Positions 11,459-22,948 of a DNA stretch of 64,000 nucleotides are shown here, in pieces. Position 1 is the first letter of the stretch, and each line of letters starts with the position of its first letter. The stretch comes from Linnemannia elongata (taxonomy: Eukaryota > Mortierellomycota > Mortierellomycetes > Mortierellales > Mortierellaceae). The stretch spans positions 1,426,001 through 1,490,000 of the forward strand of contig JAXBDG010000001.1 in the NCBI GenBank assembly GCA_036320915.1, in the 5' to 3' direction. The notes beneath the pieces were generated by a model. That model had not been told where the DNA came from and did not search any database. It saw only the letters and a program-made list of their open reading frames with translations. The position numbers were made by a program, and so were the translations under genes.

Positions 11459-12882
11459 TACATAGTAATGTCTGCGGCATATTTTAATTATTTCTTTTCG
11501 ATCTATTTGTGTCCGCCATCATCCTTACCTTAGAGAAGAAAGACGAAGTGTACTATCAACATTGTGCGCTTCGCTGAACATATATAAAAACCGGAATGGC
11601 TTCTTTTTTACCACACGGCATTACCTGGATGGTACTTTGCCTTGCGTATAAATGAACGAAATGCAACAATTAAAATCATGGTTGATGATCAATTTGGCGC
11701 CGACAAAGCCCCTTCTCTCCATGCTGTATCTTTGTTCATTTACATGAACAAAAACGCGAGACATATTTGTCCACAGGGCATTCTTTTCTCTTCCTTATTT
11801 CTATTTCACAGGGTCATTTTACAAACCTGTCAAGTAATGTTAATGAAGGTGTGGGTGGATTTGAAGTTGAAAAGGACATCGGAAGTTGAAGCTAACTTCT
11901 CGTCTCCAGTACGATCGTCCTCTCACACGCCGAGAAACTATTTTTGGCTGTTTTTTATGTTCTATTTTCTATGCACAAATATCTGCAGAGACGGTTCTAT
12001 GCGTGCGCCTTTCTTGCAGCAGCTGGTTGGCTGGCTAGGCAATCCATTGAGTTTGTCTTGAAATGAGCTTGTGCTTTTTTTTTTTTTTTTTCCCTTTGTT
12101 CGTGCGTGTGGGTGCACCGGTTAAGTTCAGGGTCGCTTCCATTGCCCTTTTCTTTTCTTTCCTTTTTCCTTCTTTCTCCTTTTTTCCCTCCTGGCCGTGC
12201 TTACTTACTTGATTCAAAAGCCATGGATCCCAATTGGGTCATTGTCAACAGGAAACAGTTGAAACAATTCGGCTGTCTCCCTTGGTTATTCAAAAGGTGG
12301 AACTGGCTTTGTTCTTTTGTAAAACGGCTCGAATGAGAAGAGATCCAACGACCTCACTGAGAAAGAAAAACTTTCTAAAAAAAATTGTACTCGCGACATG
12401 ATAAAGAAGGCATGTCATCACACACAAAGAAATATACGCCAGGCTGGCGCTATCCCCCCTCCTTTCTCCCTCTTCCTTCCCTTTTGGCGCCGAGTGTACT
12501 GCTTTGATGAACACATTCACAAGCAGCAGCAAGCTAGCTCCCTTCCACTCATCAGGTTCTGGGTGGTGGAAAAAAAAAAGTTAAAAACAGTTGGGTTTAT
12601 TTTTGTCTCTAAGTGCTCTCAACATATTTTAACGACAATGACCCTTTTGTCAACGAAAACACGACGATATAAAGGAAGGCTCTTTCTGCTTTTTTTTTTC
12701 TGCTCATTCGTCAGACTCTTCACTCTTTTCTTAAACAAAGCACCCCCTTCTCGCCGCCCCTCTGTACAACACTTGTTTATCTGTTATCTGGCGTTTGTCA
12801 CCATTCCTTTTACATTACCAGGCAATCCTCCCAAAAACACCAAAGCAATTTCACTTTCTCCCTCTTTTACACACCCCCAAAA
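11459..12882. promoter_or_regulatory. Arrestin 3' flank and FAD oxidase promoter
   Basis: This 1.42-kb gap between co-oriented genes contains TATA-like TATATAAA near 11581, a poly-T tract near 12075-12092, and CT-rich sequence from 12140. A TATAAA lies at 12668-12673, about 215 bases before the oxidase ATG. No gene is recognised. Confidence 0.6.
12668..12673 (+). promoter_or_regulatory. Putative TATA box of the FAD oxidase gene
   Basis: TATAAAGG follows CGACGA, 210 bases upstream of the ATG at 12883. The leader that follows is pyrimidine-rich, as in other genes of this window. Confidence 0.45.
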
Positions 12883-14421
12883 ATGCACATCCCTTCCACA
12901 AGCAGCCTACTGCTGCTCTTGGTCTCCTTGACCCTCAGTTCCATTACCCCCGCCACTGAAGCTGCCGCACCCGGCCCCTCGGCAGATTTCCTCAAATGCC
13001 TCAAACCCCTCGGCTCCTCCAAAGTCCTCACTGCAAAGGACACGGCCTACCAACAACAGCGCTACGCCTTTGACCTTCGGTACACCTACCAACCCTCGGT
13101 CATCATCATGGCCAAATCTGTCGGCGATGTCCAGACAGCCGTCAAGTGCGCCGCCGCCGCAAAGATCGCCGTCGCCCCCCGTTCGGGAGGCCACTCCTTT
13201 GAGGGTTACTCGATCGGTGGTCAGGATGGATCTATGGTCCTTGACCTCACGGCCATGAATTCTGTCAAGGTCAAGGGTGACAAGGCCACCGTCGGGTCTG
13301 GTATCCGTCTTGGAAAGCTCTACCTCGACCTCTTCAACCAAGGAGGATGGACCATCAACGCCGGTACCTGTCCCAGTGTCGGTATTGGCGGACACGCCCT
13401 CGGTGGTGGATTCGGCCTCCTCTCGCGCAAGTACGGTCTTCTTGCTGACCGCATTGTCGAGATCGAGATGGTCAACGCCAAGGGCGAGGTCGTCAAGGCT
13501 TCTGCTTCCTCCAACCCCGACCTCTTCTACTCCCTCCGTGGCGCCGGTGGCGGCTCCTTCGGTGTCGTCACATCTTTCACCATCCTCCCCTTCAAGGCCG
13601 CAACCAAGGCCACCTCCTTCTCCTATGAATGGAAGATCAAGGACTACGCCGCCGTCCTCAAGGCCTACACCAACTACCAATCCAAGGCCACCCGCGAGAT
13701 CGGTGTCGAGATGAACGTCGGCCCCTCCGGTCTTGAGCTCTACGGAATCTTCCAGGGCTCTAAGGCCGACCAAGCCAAGGCCCTCGCCCCCTTCCTCACC
13801 GCCGCCCCCAAACCCGCCTCCAACGATGTCCGTGAAGGCCGCCAGATCGATGCTCAACTCCGTTTCGCCTTTGTCGAGGGCGGCAAGGAGGGCGACATCA
13901 ACGGCCTCTCTCTCAAGAGCCCCTTCCGCGCCGGTGACTCGCACTACACAAAGGGCAAGTCCATCGTTTACCCCTCGGCCCTGAAGGACTCGACCATTGC
14001 CCTCCTGGGCAAGTGGGGCGCAAAGAAGCCCTCTGGTGCGACCGCAAACTATATCATTGTCGATCTCTGGGGCGGCGCCGTCCAGGACACCGCCGTCGAT
14101 GCCACATCCTTCATCCACCGCAACGCCCACACCGTCTTTGAGTTTGTCGTCGAATGGGACCAGAGCGCAAAGCCCAAGCCCGGAAAGGCTGACTGCAAGG
14201 ACTGTCTCAAGTGGATGAACGACATGTACGCCGAATTCTTGGCCGACTTCAAGTCTGCTGGTTATGCTGGCCCCCTCCGCGGTTACCAGAATTACATTGA
14301 TGCAGAGATCCCTAACTGGCAGGACGCCTACTACGGCTCTGCTATGACCCGTCTCAAGAAGACCAAGGCCGCCGTCGATCCTACCAACGTCTTCCGTTTC
14401 CCCCAGAGCATTCCTCTGTAA
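12883..14421 (+). CDS. Secreted FAD-linked oxidase, berberine-bridge-enzyme type
   Basis: An intronless gene encodes 512 residues. A signal peptide (MHIPSTSSLLLLLVSLTLSS, cleavage near residue 28) predicts secretion. The FAD-binding domain (about 65-240) contains PRSGGHSFEGY with H104 and GTCPSVGIGGHALGGGFG with C163. These are the two positions that bind FAD covalently in bicovalent BBE-like and AA7 oligosaccharide oxidases. The C-terminal BBE motif is present (YQNYIDAEIPNWQDAYYG ... DPTNVFRFPQSI). The family oxidises reducing-end sugars or alcohols with release of hydrogen peroxide; the substrate cannot be told from sequence. Codons end mostly in C, far more than in the neighbours, and no intron is present. 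This suggests strong expression or a different history from nearby genes. Confidence 0.93.
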   Translation: MHIPSTSSLLLLLVSLTLSSITPATEAAAPGPSADFLKCLKPLGSSKVLTAKDTAYQQQRYAFDLRYTYQPSVIIMAKSVGDVQTAVKCAAAAKIAVAPRSGGHSFEGYSIGGQDGSMVLDLTAMNSVKVKGDKATVGSGIRLGKLYLDLFNQGGWTINAGTCPSVGIGGHALGGGFGLLSRKYGLLADRIVEIEMVNAKGEVVKASASSNPDLFYSLRGAGGGSFGVVTSFTILPFKAATKATSFSYEWKIKDYAAVLKAYTNYQSKATREIGVEMNVGPSGLELYGIFQGSKADQAKALAPFLTAAPKPASNDVREGRQIDAQLRFAFVEGGKEGDINGLSLKSPFRAGDSHYTKGKSIVYPSALKDSTIALLGKWGAKKPSGATANYIIVDLWGGAVQDTAVDATSFIHRNAHTVFEFVVEWDQSAKPKPGKADCKDCLKWMNDMYAEFLADFKSAGYAGPLRGYQNYIDAEIPNWQDAYYGSAMTRLKKTKAAVDPTNVFRFPQSIPL

Positions 14422-14698
14422 AATATCTTTGCATGCAAACTAGAGAACAATAATATCCCTGTATTTTATCTTACATCAAACGCGAAAATGTCTGAAAAAA
14501 GAAAAAAGAAAAAAAAGGTTGTTTTCTTGACAGTTTTAATGTACATGGTGAAATGTGGTGGGTGGTGGTCGTTCGCGCGTGTGTTATTTTTTAGGTGTTT
14601 TGGCGAGCGTCCTGTGGAGGTATCAGTACGTCGCTGCGTTTAAAAGGAATAAAGTTCTTCTTAAGCTTGTAAAATGATCCAAGGAAGGAGGTCAGCCG

Positions 14699-17600
14699 TT
14701 ATTCGGCGTCACTCTCATTAACGACCACTCCAGTATCCTCCTCCTCTTGCTCCTGTTCCACTGATGATTCGACGCTATCCGGCCTGGCCTGCCCCTGCTC
14801 CTCCATCTCTGCTGCTTGCTCCGTCAATGGCAACTGAGGCTCAACCGGCGAAGTTGCGCTGCCAATTTGCTGTAGTTTCGCAGTCTCGGCCTCCTCATCG
14901 TCCGACCGCTTGTAATCCCGCGCCATATCGCTCCTCAGATGAATCGCAGCTTCAGTAAGGGTTTCACGTCCATCCTTGCTGCCACCCTCCTTCGAATCGC
15001 CTCCGCTGGCCTCACCGTTGCCGTCGTTCGAGCCAGCCAACACAAACTTGATTCCCGTACGCGTCGCGACTGGTGGCAGAACCGAGGTAGATGCTAATGG
15101 TGAAACAGACCGTGACCGTGCATTGGGCGAGGACAGGGGCGAAGGTGACCTGCCATTCCGGACAGAGTTGAGCTTAAACTTGATTCCTGAGCCTGATCCA
15201 GCATTGCCTTTGGAGGCATCTTCTGTCGCATCGGTCATAAGCTGGTCGTGCTGATCGTCGCTATCCGAGTCGCTGTCTAGCTTGACCTTTTTAAACGGTG
15301 GTTCTGGCGATGGCTCTGCTAAAGGTTCTGATCCATTGGCCTTCTTCTCCTGCTCTCGGTCGTGCCGGTTAAATACTCCTTCGTCCTCGTCGTCATCATC
15401 CTCGCCATAGGGGACGAGTTTCCTCCTCGTGGGTGGGGTGAGTGGTGGGAGCAAAGACGCCTGCGAAGCCAAGACGGGTTCCGTGTCCATAGCAGTAACT
15501 GCTTGCTCTTCCGAGTCAGAGTCCGAGTCCGATCCTGCAACCACTCGCCTCCGGAGATCGGACGTTGGTGGGTCGTCCTCTTGTTTTCCTCCATCGGGTA
15601 CCTCCAGCTCATCATCCGAATTGTTGAAGTATGCCTCCTCGTCATCGTCCACCGTTGACGACGACCACGCGTTGTGTTCCTGTCCTCGCTTGACCGAACT
15701 GGTCTCGCTTGCCGCCACTTCTGCGGCCTCTGCATCAGCAATGGACGTATCGTGCTGTTGTTCGTATCGACGTATGAGTCCTTTGAATGTCGCAACGTAC
15801 TCGATATCCTTGATCTGGTCGCGATAGAGGGGCACAATATGGTTGATCAACGATTTGATGTTCTCCTAAAAACACGAAAAAGCAGGCAATCTTAGTCAGC
15901 ATTACTACCTTTCTTGCTTCGTCTCATCCATGATCCGCTAATAAGCCAAACATATGGCAAACTTACACTCCTGATAAAGTCAAAGAATTCGATACAGGCC
16001 GAGTTTACGAGGTTATTTTTGTTGCCAGTTGCCAATAGCATGTCCATGATGTGCTGCACGACATTGTGCTTGATCAAGTACCGGTGGTAAAAGTCGTCGT
16101 TCAAGTGAATACATGTGCGGAAGAATCTCAATGCGCCTACGTATAAATAGGAGTTAGAACACATTAGTGCCGAGTCCTTCGTGCGAACTAACGTTAAACC
16201 CCAGTTTGAAATTCAGTGTAATAACTGTTATCACTTACAAAGTCGAATGTGCATGTCCCTGTTCTTCATCAATAGGCAAATCTTTGCGACGATCCCACTT
16301 GATAGGACATAGTACTTGCTCCGGAAAGTGTGGTGGCGGACCATAAACGATAGGATCTGGCAAATGCTTTCGCATAGACTGGCAAACGTTCGATCAAATT
16401 GCGTATTTTCTATTCGCAGTAATGAAGGTTAGAAAACATCAGTTAGACGAATAAGAATTTAGTGGCAAACCACCACACTTGATATCAAAGTACAATGAAC
16501 GTACCTTCGGTAAGTTCCAAAAGTGGTGAGACAAACTTTGCGATGTAGGGCATGTAAAACAGCTCGAGGTATTTGTCTGCATCTGGATCCGAGTTGGTTG
16601 GGACGTCAAGCGCCAATGGCATTCCCGTCTCTGCCTGTGCAGCGTTGATATCTAGCAAGCTGCGGATCACTTCTGAGAACTGCAGTCTGATTCCAACATC
16701 CTCCTCCACCAGGAACTGGTTCAGAATGATATCCATAAGCTGCTTTGGCGGCTTCTCCTCTGACTGTCTGACAATGTAAGATCTGATGAGGTTCGGGTCA
16801 TGTTCCATGGCAGCCAAAAACACCTCTGTTCCTGCCATCCTGATCTTGGGAAGAGGGTCCCCAAGCGCAGCTTCGAAAACATGGAAAAGTCCTGTTTGAC
16901 TCAATGTTCTATGAAGTATCAAGCAAGAATTATGAGTTAGAATTCAAACTCTTATTTTCAATCTGGCCAGACCTGTTTCGAGATTGACACTCCATGAGGT
17001 GAACCGCAATACCTGTAAAGGCCAACTCGGGTGGGCAGTTGAGTTGCCTTGGCAATGGAACAGAACTGCTGCGTGAACAAAATCACATCCCGCTTCCGAT
17101 CGATAGTCTCCGAGTCATCTTTCAGAATGCCAAACAGGTCTCTCAAGAAAGCTCGATCTCCATGGATATAGTTGACAATGTCGATGTTGTGGAAAAAGAT
17201 GAGCGATCCCAGAATGGACGAGAGACTTTCATCCATGTACTGCGCCAGAACCGTGTCTCTGAGGTACTGGAGTCGAAAAACTTGATGGATCTTTTGTTCC
17301 ACTTCGGGGTCATTGATCGGCACAATTTGCTTGTACTTGGACCGCCTCGACAAGAATTCCCGGTACTCCTCCTTAGATTCGCCGAGTTCAGAGTCGTCTA
17401 GAATGGTAATGATAATTAATATTAGATGGCCTAGTACAACAAATTTGGTGATCAAAGACTCTGAGTTATCAATTTAGTCTTACATTGCAACATAGCCACG
17501 CAGTTGAGAATGACCTCGTCCTTGAGGATATGCTGGATTATCGCAATGTCGTTTAGCATGACTATTGGAAAACGAGAATAAGCACAACACAAATATGTTA

Positions 17601-17843
17601 ATAAATACACGATGTGATTTCCGTTATGGCGGCAACACGCTCGACTTGACTCTGACTGGCAACGTACCTATCCCGAGCATAATATCGTGCAGAACGTGCA
17701 AGTCTGCATAGTTGTCCAGATCCTCGCAGGTCTCCAGGATTGGGAACAGTTTGTCGATGTAGCTCTATCAAAATTGAAGTGATTGCGAATCCAAACCGTT
17801 AATACCTATTCGAATCTATCTCTTCGAAATCCACAGTAGCCCG

Positions 17844-17889
<46 letters not shown>

Positions 17890-19132
17890 GCGTCAAGGTA
17901 ATGAGTCATACATCCATGATGATGAAGGCTGCAAGCTTCTCCTTTTCGTTAGCGCCAGACTGTGCTTCCTTGATCAAGTGTTCGATTTCTGCCAAGTTGG
18001 AAATGTCGGGGTCCGGGAGAGTAATGTATTCACCGCTGCCTGTTCCGTTGACGTCGGAAGGGTCGGAAAAGAGATCTTCCGCTATATGAAGAACAGGAAC
18101 ACAAACATTTTATTGTTAGCCACATGGAGCGATTGCGCAGAGTGTATCTAAGCGTAGGCGCTGTGAGATATCTTACCATAATGTTGCTGAACTTCGTTGA
18201 TGTTGTCCCTAAATAATAATGCAAACAAATTGTCCTTTGTCAGTGGTCGTTTTTTTCCCACTTTGCATGATCAGCGTTCAATCTGCAGCCCATAAAACAT
18301 TCCATGTATAATTGTTTCCTAGCGTTGTTACCAAATCTCCCCGCATCCTTCTGCTTCCTGGAAACTCAAGGCAAGATCGACGCCCTCGTCCTCTGACCAT
18401 ACAATCAGGGTTTCTAAATTATTATGGTACACAATAAGCGACAACCGTGTTAATTCGACATCTGTCTGAGAGTATTTTCCCGTGTCAATCCTTGAGACCA
18501 ACAGTCATCCGCGTGATTGCGTAGCATGCAGTATTCCTGTACCTTGCTGTCGCTGATAGAGGTCTTCGCCGACTCTTATCCGAGAGCTCAGAAGGACCTT
18601 ATCATCGCTGTCCTCTGAGTGCACAATCAATGTGCCTTCAGATTTGTCCTATACGAAGTGAAGGTATTCAACGAATTGTCAGTTATGAACCTGTCAGAAT
18701 GTCAAAGGTATGCGACTATTTTATTTCCGCAAGGTAGTTTGCCACAGGTGCAAATAGCTTTGAAGGGGATGATGGATGCTCGCGTGTCCATTATCTTCTC
18801 GGCGCAGGCGTGCCAAACTGTTGATTAATCATTACGGAGTGATATCCTGTCTGGACACAAGCGTCCGTTGATGTTGTTCGATATTGTAGAATATCCTGAT
18901 AACAGATATAGCCGCTGTATAAAGGATGTGCGGGTTGAGAATCTGCTCCTCTGGTACAGCTGCAGTCAAGCAGCGGTAATGTCGGTTGGAGGCGGTGAAC
19001 ATAACGTCATCGGTACCATTAGTTCTTTACCATGTTGAATTCACACGAACAGTGGCCTGTGCCTTGATCGATCCATTGACTGCCTGCGCTGAGTCTGTAG
19101 ACCTTGACGCGCATCTTTGTTGCCGAATCCAT
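14699..19132 (-). CDS. PSY2: Protein phosphatase 4 regulatory subunit 3 (Psy2/SMEK)
   Basis: Twelve exons in frame encode 987 residues: 19132-19031, 18648-18543, 18413-18332, 18208-18177, 18081-17912, 17764-17668, 17561-17484, 17397-17013, 16908-16505, 16409-16239, 16136-15967, 15865-14699. The N-terminal PH/EVH1-like domain reads [20 protein letters not shown], then [18 protein letters not shown] and [16 protein letters not shown]. The SMEK/armadillo region includes [20 protein letters not shown] and [10 protein letters not shown]. The last roughly 370 residues are acidic and Ser-rich with DSDSDS clusters, as in the family. The subunit targets PP4 to DNA-damage and signalling substrates. Exon 4 is only 32 bases. 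The intron before exon 6 carries a 38-base poly-A run. Confidence 0.92.
17848..17885. repeat. Poly-A homopolymer of 38 bases inside a PSY2 intron
   Basis: An uninterrupted run of 38 A lies within the intron 17765-17911. On the sense (minus) strand it is a T run and may serve as an extended pyrimidine tract. The length may be inexact from sequencing slippage. Confidence 0.95.
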
Positions 19133-19723
19133 GAGCGAGAACGACGGGATGGTGACGCCGTGTGGTCGTTAGTTAAAGTTGGTTTTGGGATCGAGCGGGA
19201 GGATAGAGAAAGGGAAAAGGGGGTGTGTGGTGGGGTGGCGTTAAGACGAGGACACACGTGAGGTGTTGCTGCCGTTGTTGGTGCAAGTGATGGCGGGGCT
19301 GGGGATGGTGTTTGACGTCTGAGAGAGTGGCTGAAGGCTAGAAAAAAGGGAGGAGGAGGAGGAGGGTGTGGCGCAATAAGTGTGGCAAAGAGGGGTGATG
19401 AGAGTGAGATGCCAAAGTGTAATAGAAAAGGCAAAGGAGAGAGGGAAGCACTCTATGGCAGAAGACGGCGATGAAGGATTGAGCCTCGCTTTGAGTGTGA
19501 GCGTTTGGTGTATTAGTGAGGAAGGCGCCTTCCTTTGCCTTTGAGAGAGAGACCAGGCTGAAGAGGTGGTTCTCCATTCACTCAAGCAAATGTAAATTCA
19601 AGACCATCATGTGACTACTAAATCAACTGTTGTTATTATTTCTCTTGAAAAAAAAAAAGAAAAGACTTGTTTGCTTGCTCCCCCTCCATCAACTACATTC
19701 CACACCAACACCAACAAACAACA
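19133..19723. promoter_or_regulatory. Divergent promoter region between PSY2 and CGR1
   Basis: This 591-base gap lies between head-to-head genes. It is rich in GA/GT and short purine tracts on the plus strand. No TATA box or small gene is convincing. Confidence 0.55.
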
Positions 19724-20284
19724 ATGACCGCCAAGAAGCCCGAACCTCAGGAGCCAATGACAAGAGTCTCTGGCAAGGACTGGAAGATGGCAAAGACCGC
19801 CACTCGCAGATCGCAGATGCCCAACGCCTTGAAGCAGACTTATGCCGAGCGTATGGCCAAGACTAAGCAGCTCAACATTGCCCGTGATATGGCAAAGTCC
19901 ATGAAACAAGAGAAGATCGACGACAAGCGTGTAAGTTGATTTTGCTGCCATTGTTATTGTTATTACAAACTTCATCTCTTATTGGATCATTGTTCTCTGC
20001 TCTTCCGATCGAAGAACAATTGGGACAATGCGTTTCTTTTATCTTGATCATGTATCTCTTCCTTGCGATGTGGAGCTCAGGTAAAAGCGTTTTAATTCTC
20101 AAGAATAGTTGCTAATCCCATTTTCTTCTGCTTCAACCATACCTAATAGCGCAAGAGAGAGATCACTGAGGAGAGGAAAAAGATCCAGGAGGAAAAGGAG
20201 AGGATTGCCAGCTTGGCAGCCAAGATGTCGGCCAACAAGCTCAAGAGACTCAAGAAGAAGGCTGGAAACCTGAAGGGTCGCTAA
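19724..20284 (+). CDS. CGR1: rRNA-processing protein Cgr1
   Basis: Two exons (19724-19930, 20150-20284) encode 113 residues. The protein is a highly basic, charged helix. VSGKDWKMAKTATRRSQMP matches the VSGRxWK opening of Cgr1 and is followed by ARDMAKSMKQEKIDDKR. The second exon gives EERKKIQEEKERIASLAAKM and NKLKRLKKKAGNLKGR. The length matches yeast Cgr1 (about 120). The family acts in the nucleolus in 60S subunit maturation. The intron is phase 0 with GTAAGT at the donor and AATAG at the acceptor. Confidence 0.9.
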
Positions 20285-20776
20285 AAACGGGTAGAGGACA
20301 CAGCACAACACCCATTTTGTCGCCGCTCACTACCAGGATCTGAAAGCTAGACTCGCCTGCATTCGTGCTCCTTTAGGGCATCTTTCTATCGTCAACCCTG
20401 CACGGATTGGCCCATTGCCTCGACCAAGGCATCATCATATCACCTATCCCTCTCTTTTGTTTTTCTGTACCATATTCACATCACATGCATATTGCTTTAT
20501 TAAAGAAAGATCGTTTTTGTTACCAGTGGATGAAATATTTGGTGGCAATGCCTTTTTGCACTGTGTGACGTGTTTCGAATCGGTTTTATGGAGATGGTGC
20601 CGCAGAAGGGCAAAGAACAACTTTTGTTCCTCCTCCCCTTTTTTTTGTACCTCCAGCTCCAAAAAAACTCTCGTCTACGCCCCCCCCCCCCCCCCCCCCC
20701 CCCCCCCTTTCCCTTCACACTAGTAACAACCACACAACCACCTATCCACCTTCAACAACTCTACTCACACACTACA
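20285..20776. promoter_or_regulatory. CGR1 3' flank and UBC12 promoter
   Basis: This 492-base gap contains the long poly-C run at 20680-20707 just before the UBC12 leader. The leader has repeats of ACCACA and CAACAAC type. No gene is seen. Confidence 0.6.
20680..20707. repeat. Poly-C (poly-G on the other strand) run of 28 bases
   Basis: An uninterrupted run of 28 C ends 69 bases before the UBC12 ATG, in a promoter or leader position. The exact length may be affected by sequencing slippage. Confidence 0.95.
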
Positions 20777-22200
20777 ATGATCAAGATCTGGTCTATGAAA
20801 AAGGAGAATGCCGGTGTCGACAAGAAGAAGCCTAAAGTCAGTGCCGGACAGATTCGTGTTCAGAAAGGTAAATGCCCTTGCGTACTTCTTTATTTTTCCC
20901 TCGTAACCACCTCGCCCCTCGTGAGCGAATGTTGACAAGACAGCTACATGCTTTTAGTCGCTCTTCTCATGCAATAGACAAGAGTTGAAAGATAGCTTTC
21001 GCTGCGGCAGACTGGCAAATAAACTAACTTTCACTGGTTTCGTTTTGCTGCGGGTGTTGTTGTTGACTAATAGATTTGGGTGAACTGGACTTGCCAAAGA
21101 CGATGAAGATGACCTTTCCCGTCCCCGAAGACCTGCTCAACTTTGAGCTTGAAATCTCTCCCGATGAAGGTGAGGAGACACACATCAGGAACTGCATTTC
21201 ACTTTGGACACTCTGGAGAACCTACCTACCCTACTACTTGGAGGCTGGTTACAAACAACTACGGTCGGTCGGTGGCGAGGGTGTTGGACGCTCAGCCCTT
21301 TGTTTGAAACAACTGGAATCGGGACAGCCATGGCCCCTCGATGATTCTTCTGGAAGCTCGACGCAACTTTTTCTGGTTGTACTGCCTGACCTCTTTTTTG
21401 TCATCATCGCTGCATTTGAATGACAAATAACCACATGGCACAACACAGGGGACGGAGCCTCCTCATGGACATGACGCTCTCCCTTAGACGCTGATGAAGC
21501 TGATGAAGCGGTATTGAAGGCAATATATGGTCTGACGCATATTTTTATGTTGATGTCGTCTGACTTTAGGTTTCTACGCCGGCGGTACCTTCAAGTTTTC
21601 TTTCGCTGTCAACGGAAACTATCCCCACGATGCCCCCAGTGTCAAGTGCTTGCAGAAGGTAATAATGATGTTCAAATTGCAAGAGAGAGGGAGACCATCG
21701 TCCCTTTCTCATGTGGGGATAGACTGAGTCTGCTATACAGACAAGGCCTATTTGCCTTATTGATTTGCTGATCATTTGACTAAACTATGGTGTCCAATTC
21801 CTTCCTTCCCCCTTTCCTTCGCCACCTTGTGCTTTGCTACAATCTCAAATGCCACATATATACATTCACACATCATTTACAACGGACGACTGATTCCATA
21901 TTTTATCTTTGGACGTGACCTCTTGGGGTTAATCAGATCTACCACCCTAACATTCAGGCGGACGGAAAGATCTGTCTAAACATTCTGCGTGAGGACTGGA
22001 AGCCCGTGCTGACACTAAACTCGGTTATGGTTGGACTCCAATACTTGCTTCTCGAGCCCAACGCTGACGATCCGCTCAACAAGGAGGCTGCAGAGGACTT
22101 GCGCTCGAACCGTCGTAACTTTGAGTCGAATGTCCACAAGAGTATCCGCGGAGGATCCGTTAACGGCGTCCAGTACGATAATGTCATGACCAAGAAGTAA
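20777..22200 (+). CDS. UBC12: NEDD8-conjugating enzyme Ubc12 (UBE2M)
   Basis: Four exons (20777-20867, 21074-21169, 21570-21658, 21937-22200) encode 179 residues, the usual size. The N-terminal extension MIKIWSMKK matches the MIK(L/I)-type tail that docks on the NEDD8 E1. The UBC fold follows: [35 protein letters not shown], and the active-site block [15 protein letters not shown] with catalytic C105. The downstream [20 protein letters not shown] and [16 protein letters not shown] are diagnostic for UBC12 rather than other E2s. It carries NEDD8 to cullins. All three junctions restore the conserved frame. Confidence 0.96.
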
Positions 22201-22948
22201 ACCAAAGGCTATTGGTTCCGGATCAAGACAACTACAACGATAGCGGACGGTGAGGATGCCAACAATAACTATAACAAACATCAACAATCACGGACCCTTG
22301 GAGATTCTTCGATAATGGAGCATTTTCACCTGACGACTTGGCAGCAGACGGACTTAGAAGTTGACGAATATCCTAGGTTCCAACAACCCCAAACCCACAT
22401 ACAAAATCAAATACAAAAAAAATACAAAGCTTTAACTGTAGTGAACAAAAGGAAGAGGCACTGTGTTTTCAGGGACGCGTTCACAACTATTGATAGTAGG
22501 CACTTTACAAGCCAATCTTCTTTACTCCTCGGCATGATTTTATCCTTGGGGCCGTGGTCCCTAGGCAGCAGCCGAAGGAGATGCTGTTGTGTGGGAGGGG
22601 AAGGTCAGTGGGTCGAAATGATGCGTGGAGAAGAGAGGCTACAACACTTCTCTCCTCCGTCCTATCCCAAACTGTATGAGCGAGAGCAGAAGGCAGGGGC
22701 ACTCTCTTCCCTCTTTCTTCGCCTTCGGTACAAATTATCCGGCACTTGATCGGACGCAGTCGTCACATGATACTCGTTAAAATGACAGTGGAGCGAACAT
22801 AAACCACTTTGTTGGTCTCCCTTCCCCGCGGTTCAAAGAACGCTTAAGTAGCGATTCTTTTTTCTGTTTTCCATTTCACAAACCAAACACTCATCTCTCT
22901 TCTCTTTCTCTCCACTCCACCCCACTCCTCCTTACACAACTTCACAAC
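22201..22948. promoter_or_regulatory. UBC12 3' flank and SPS19 promoter
   Basis: This 748-base gap between co-oriented genes ends in a CT-rich leader (from about 22860). No gene, RNA or repeat of note is visible. Confidence 0.55.

Noticed and set aside
12907..14130. 407-codon open frame antisense to the FAD oxidase
   Set aside because: It mirrors the strong C-ending codon use of the sense gene, which removes stops on the other strand. Its composition (Gly/Val/Asp/Glu) has no domain character.
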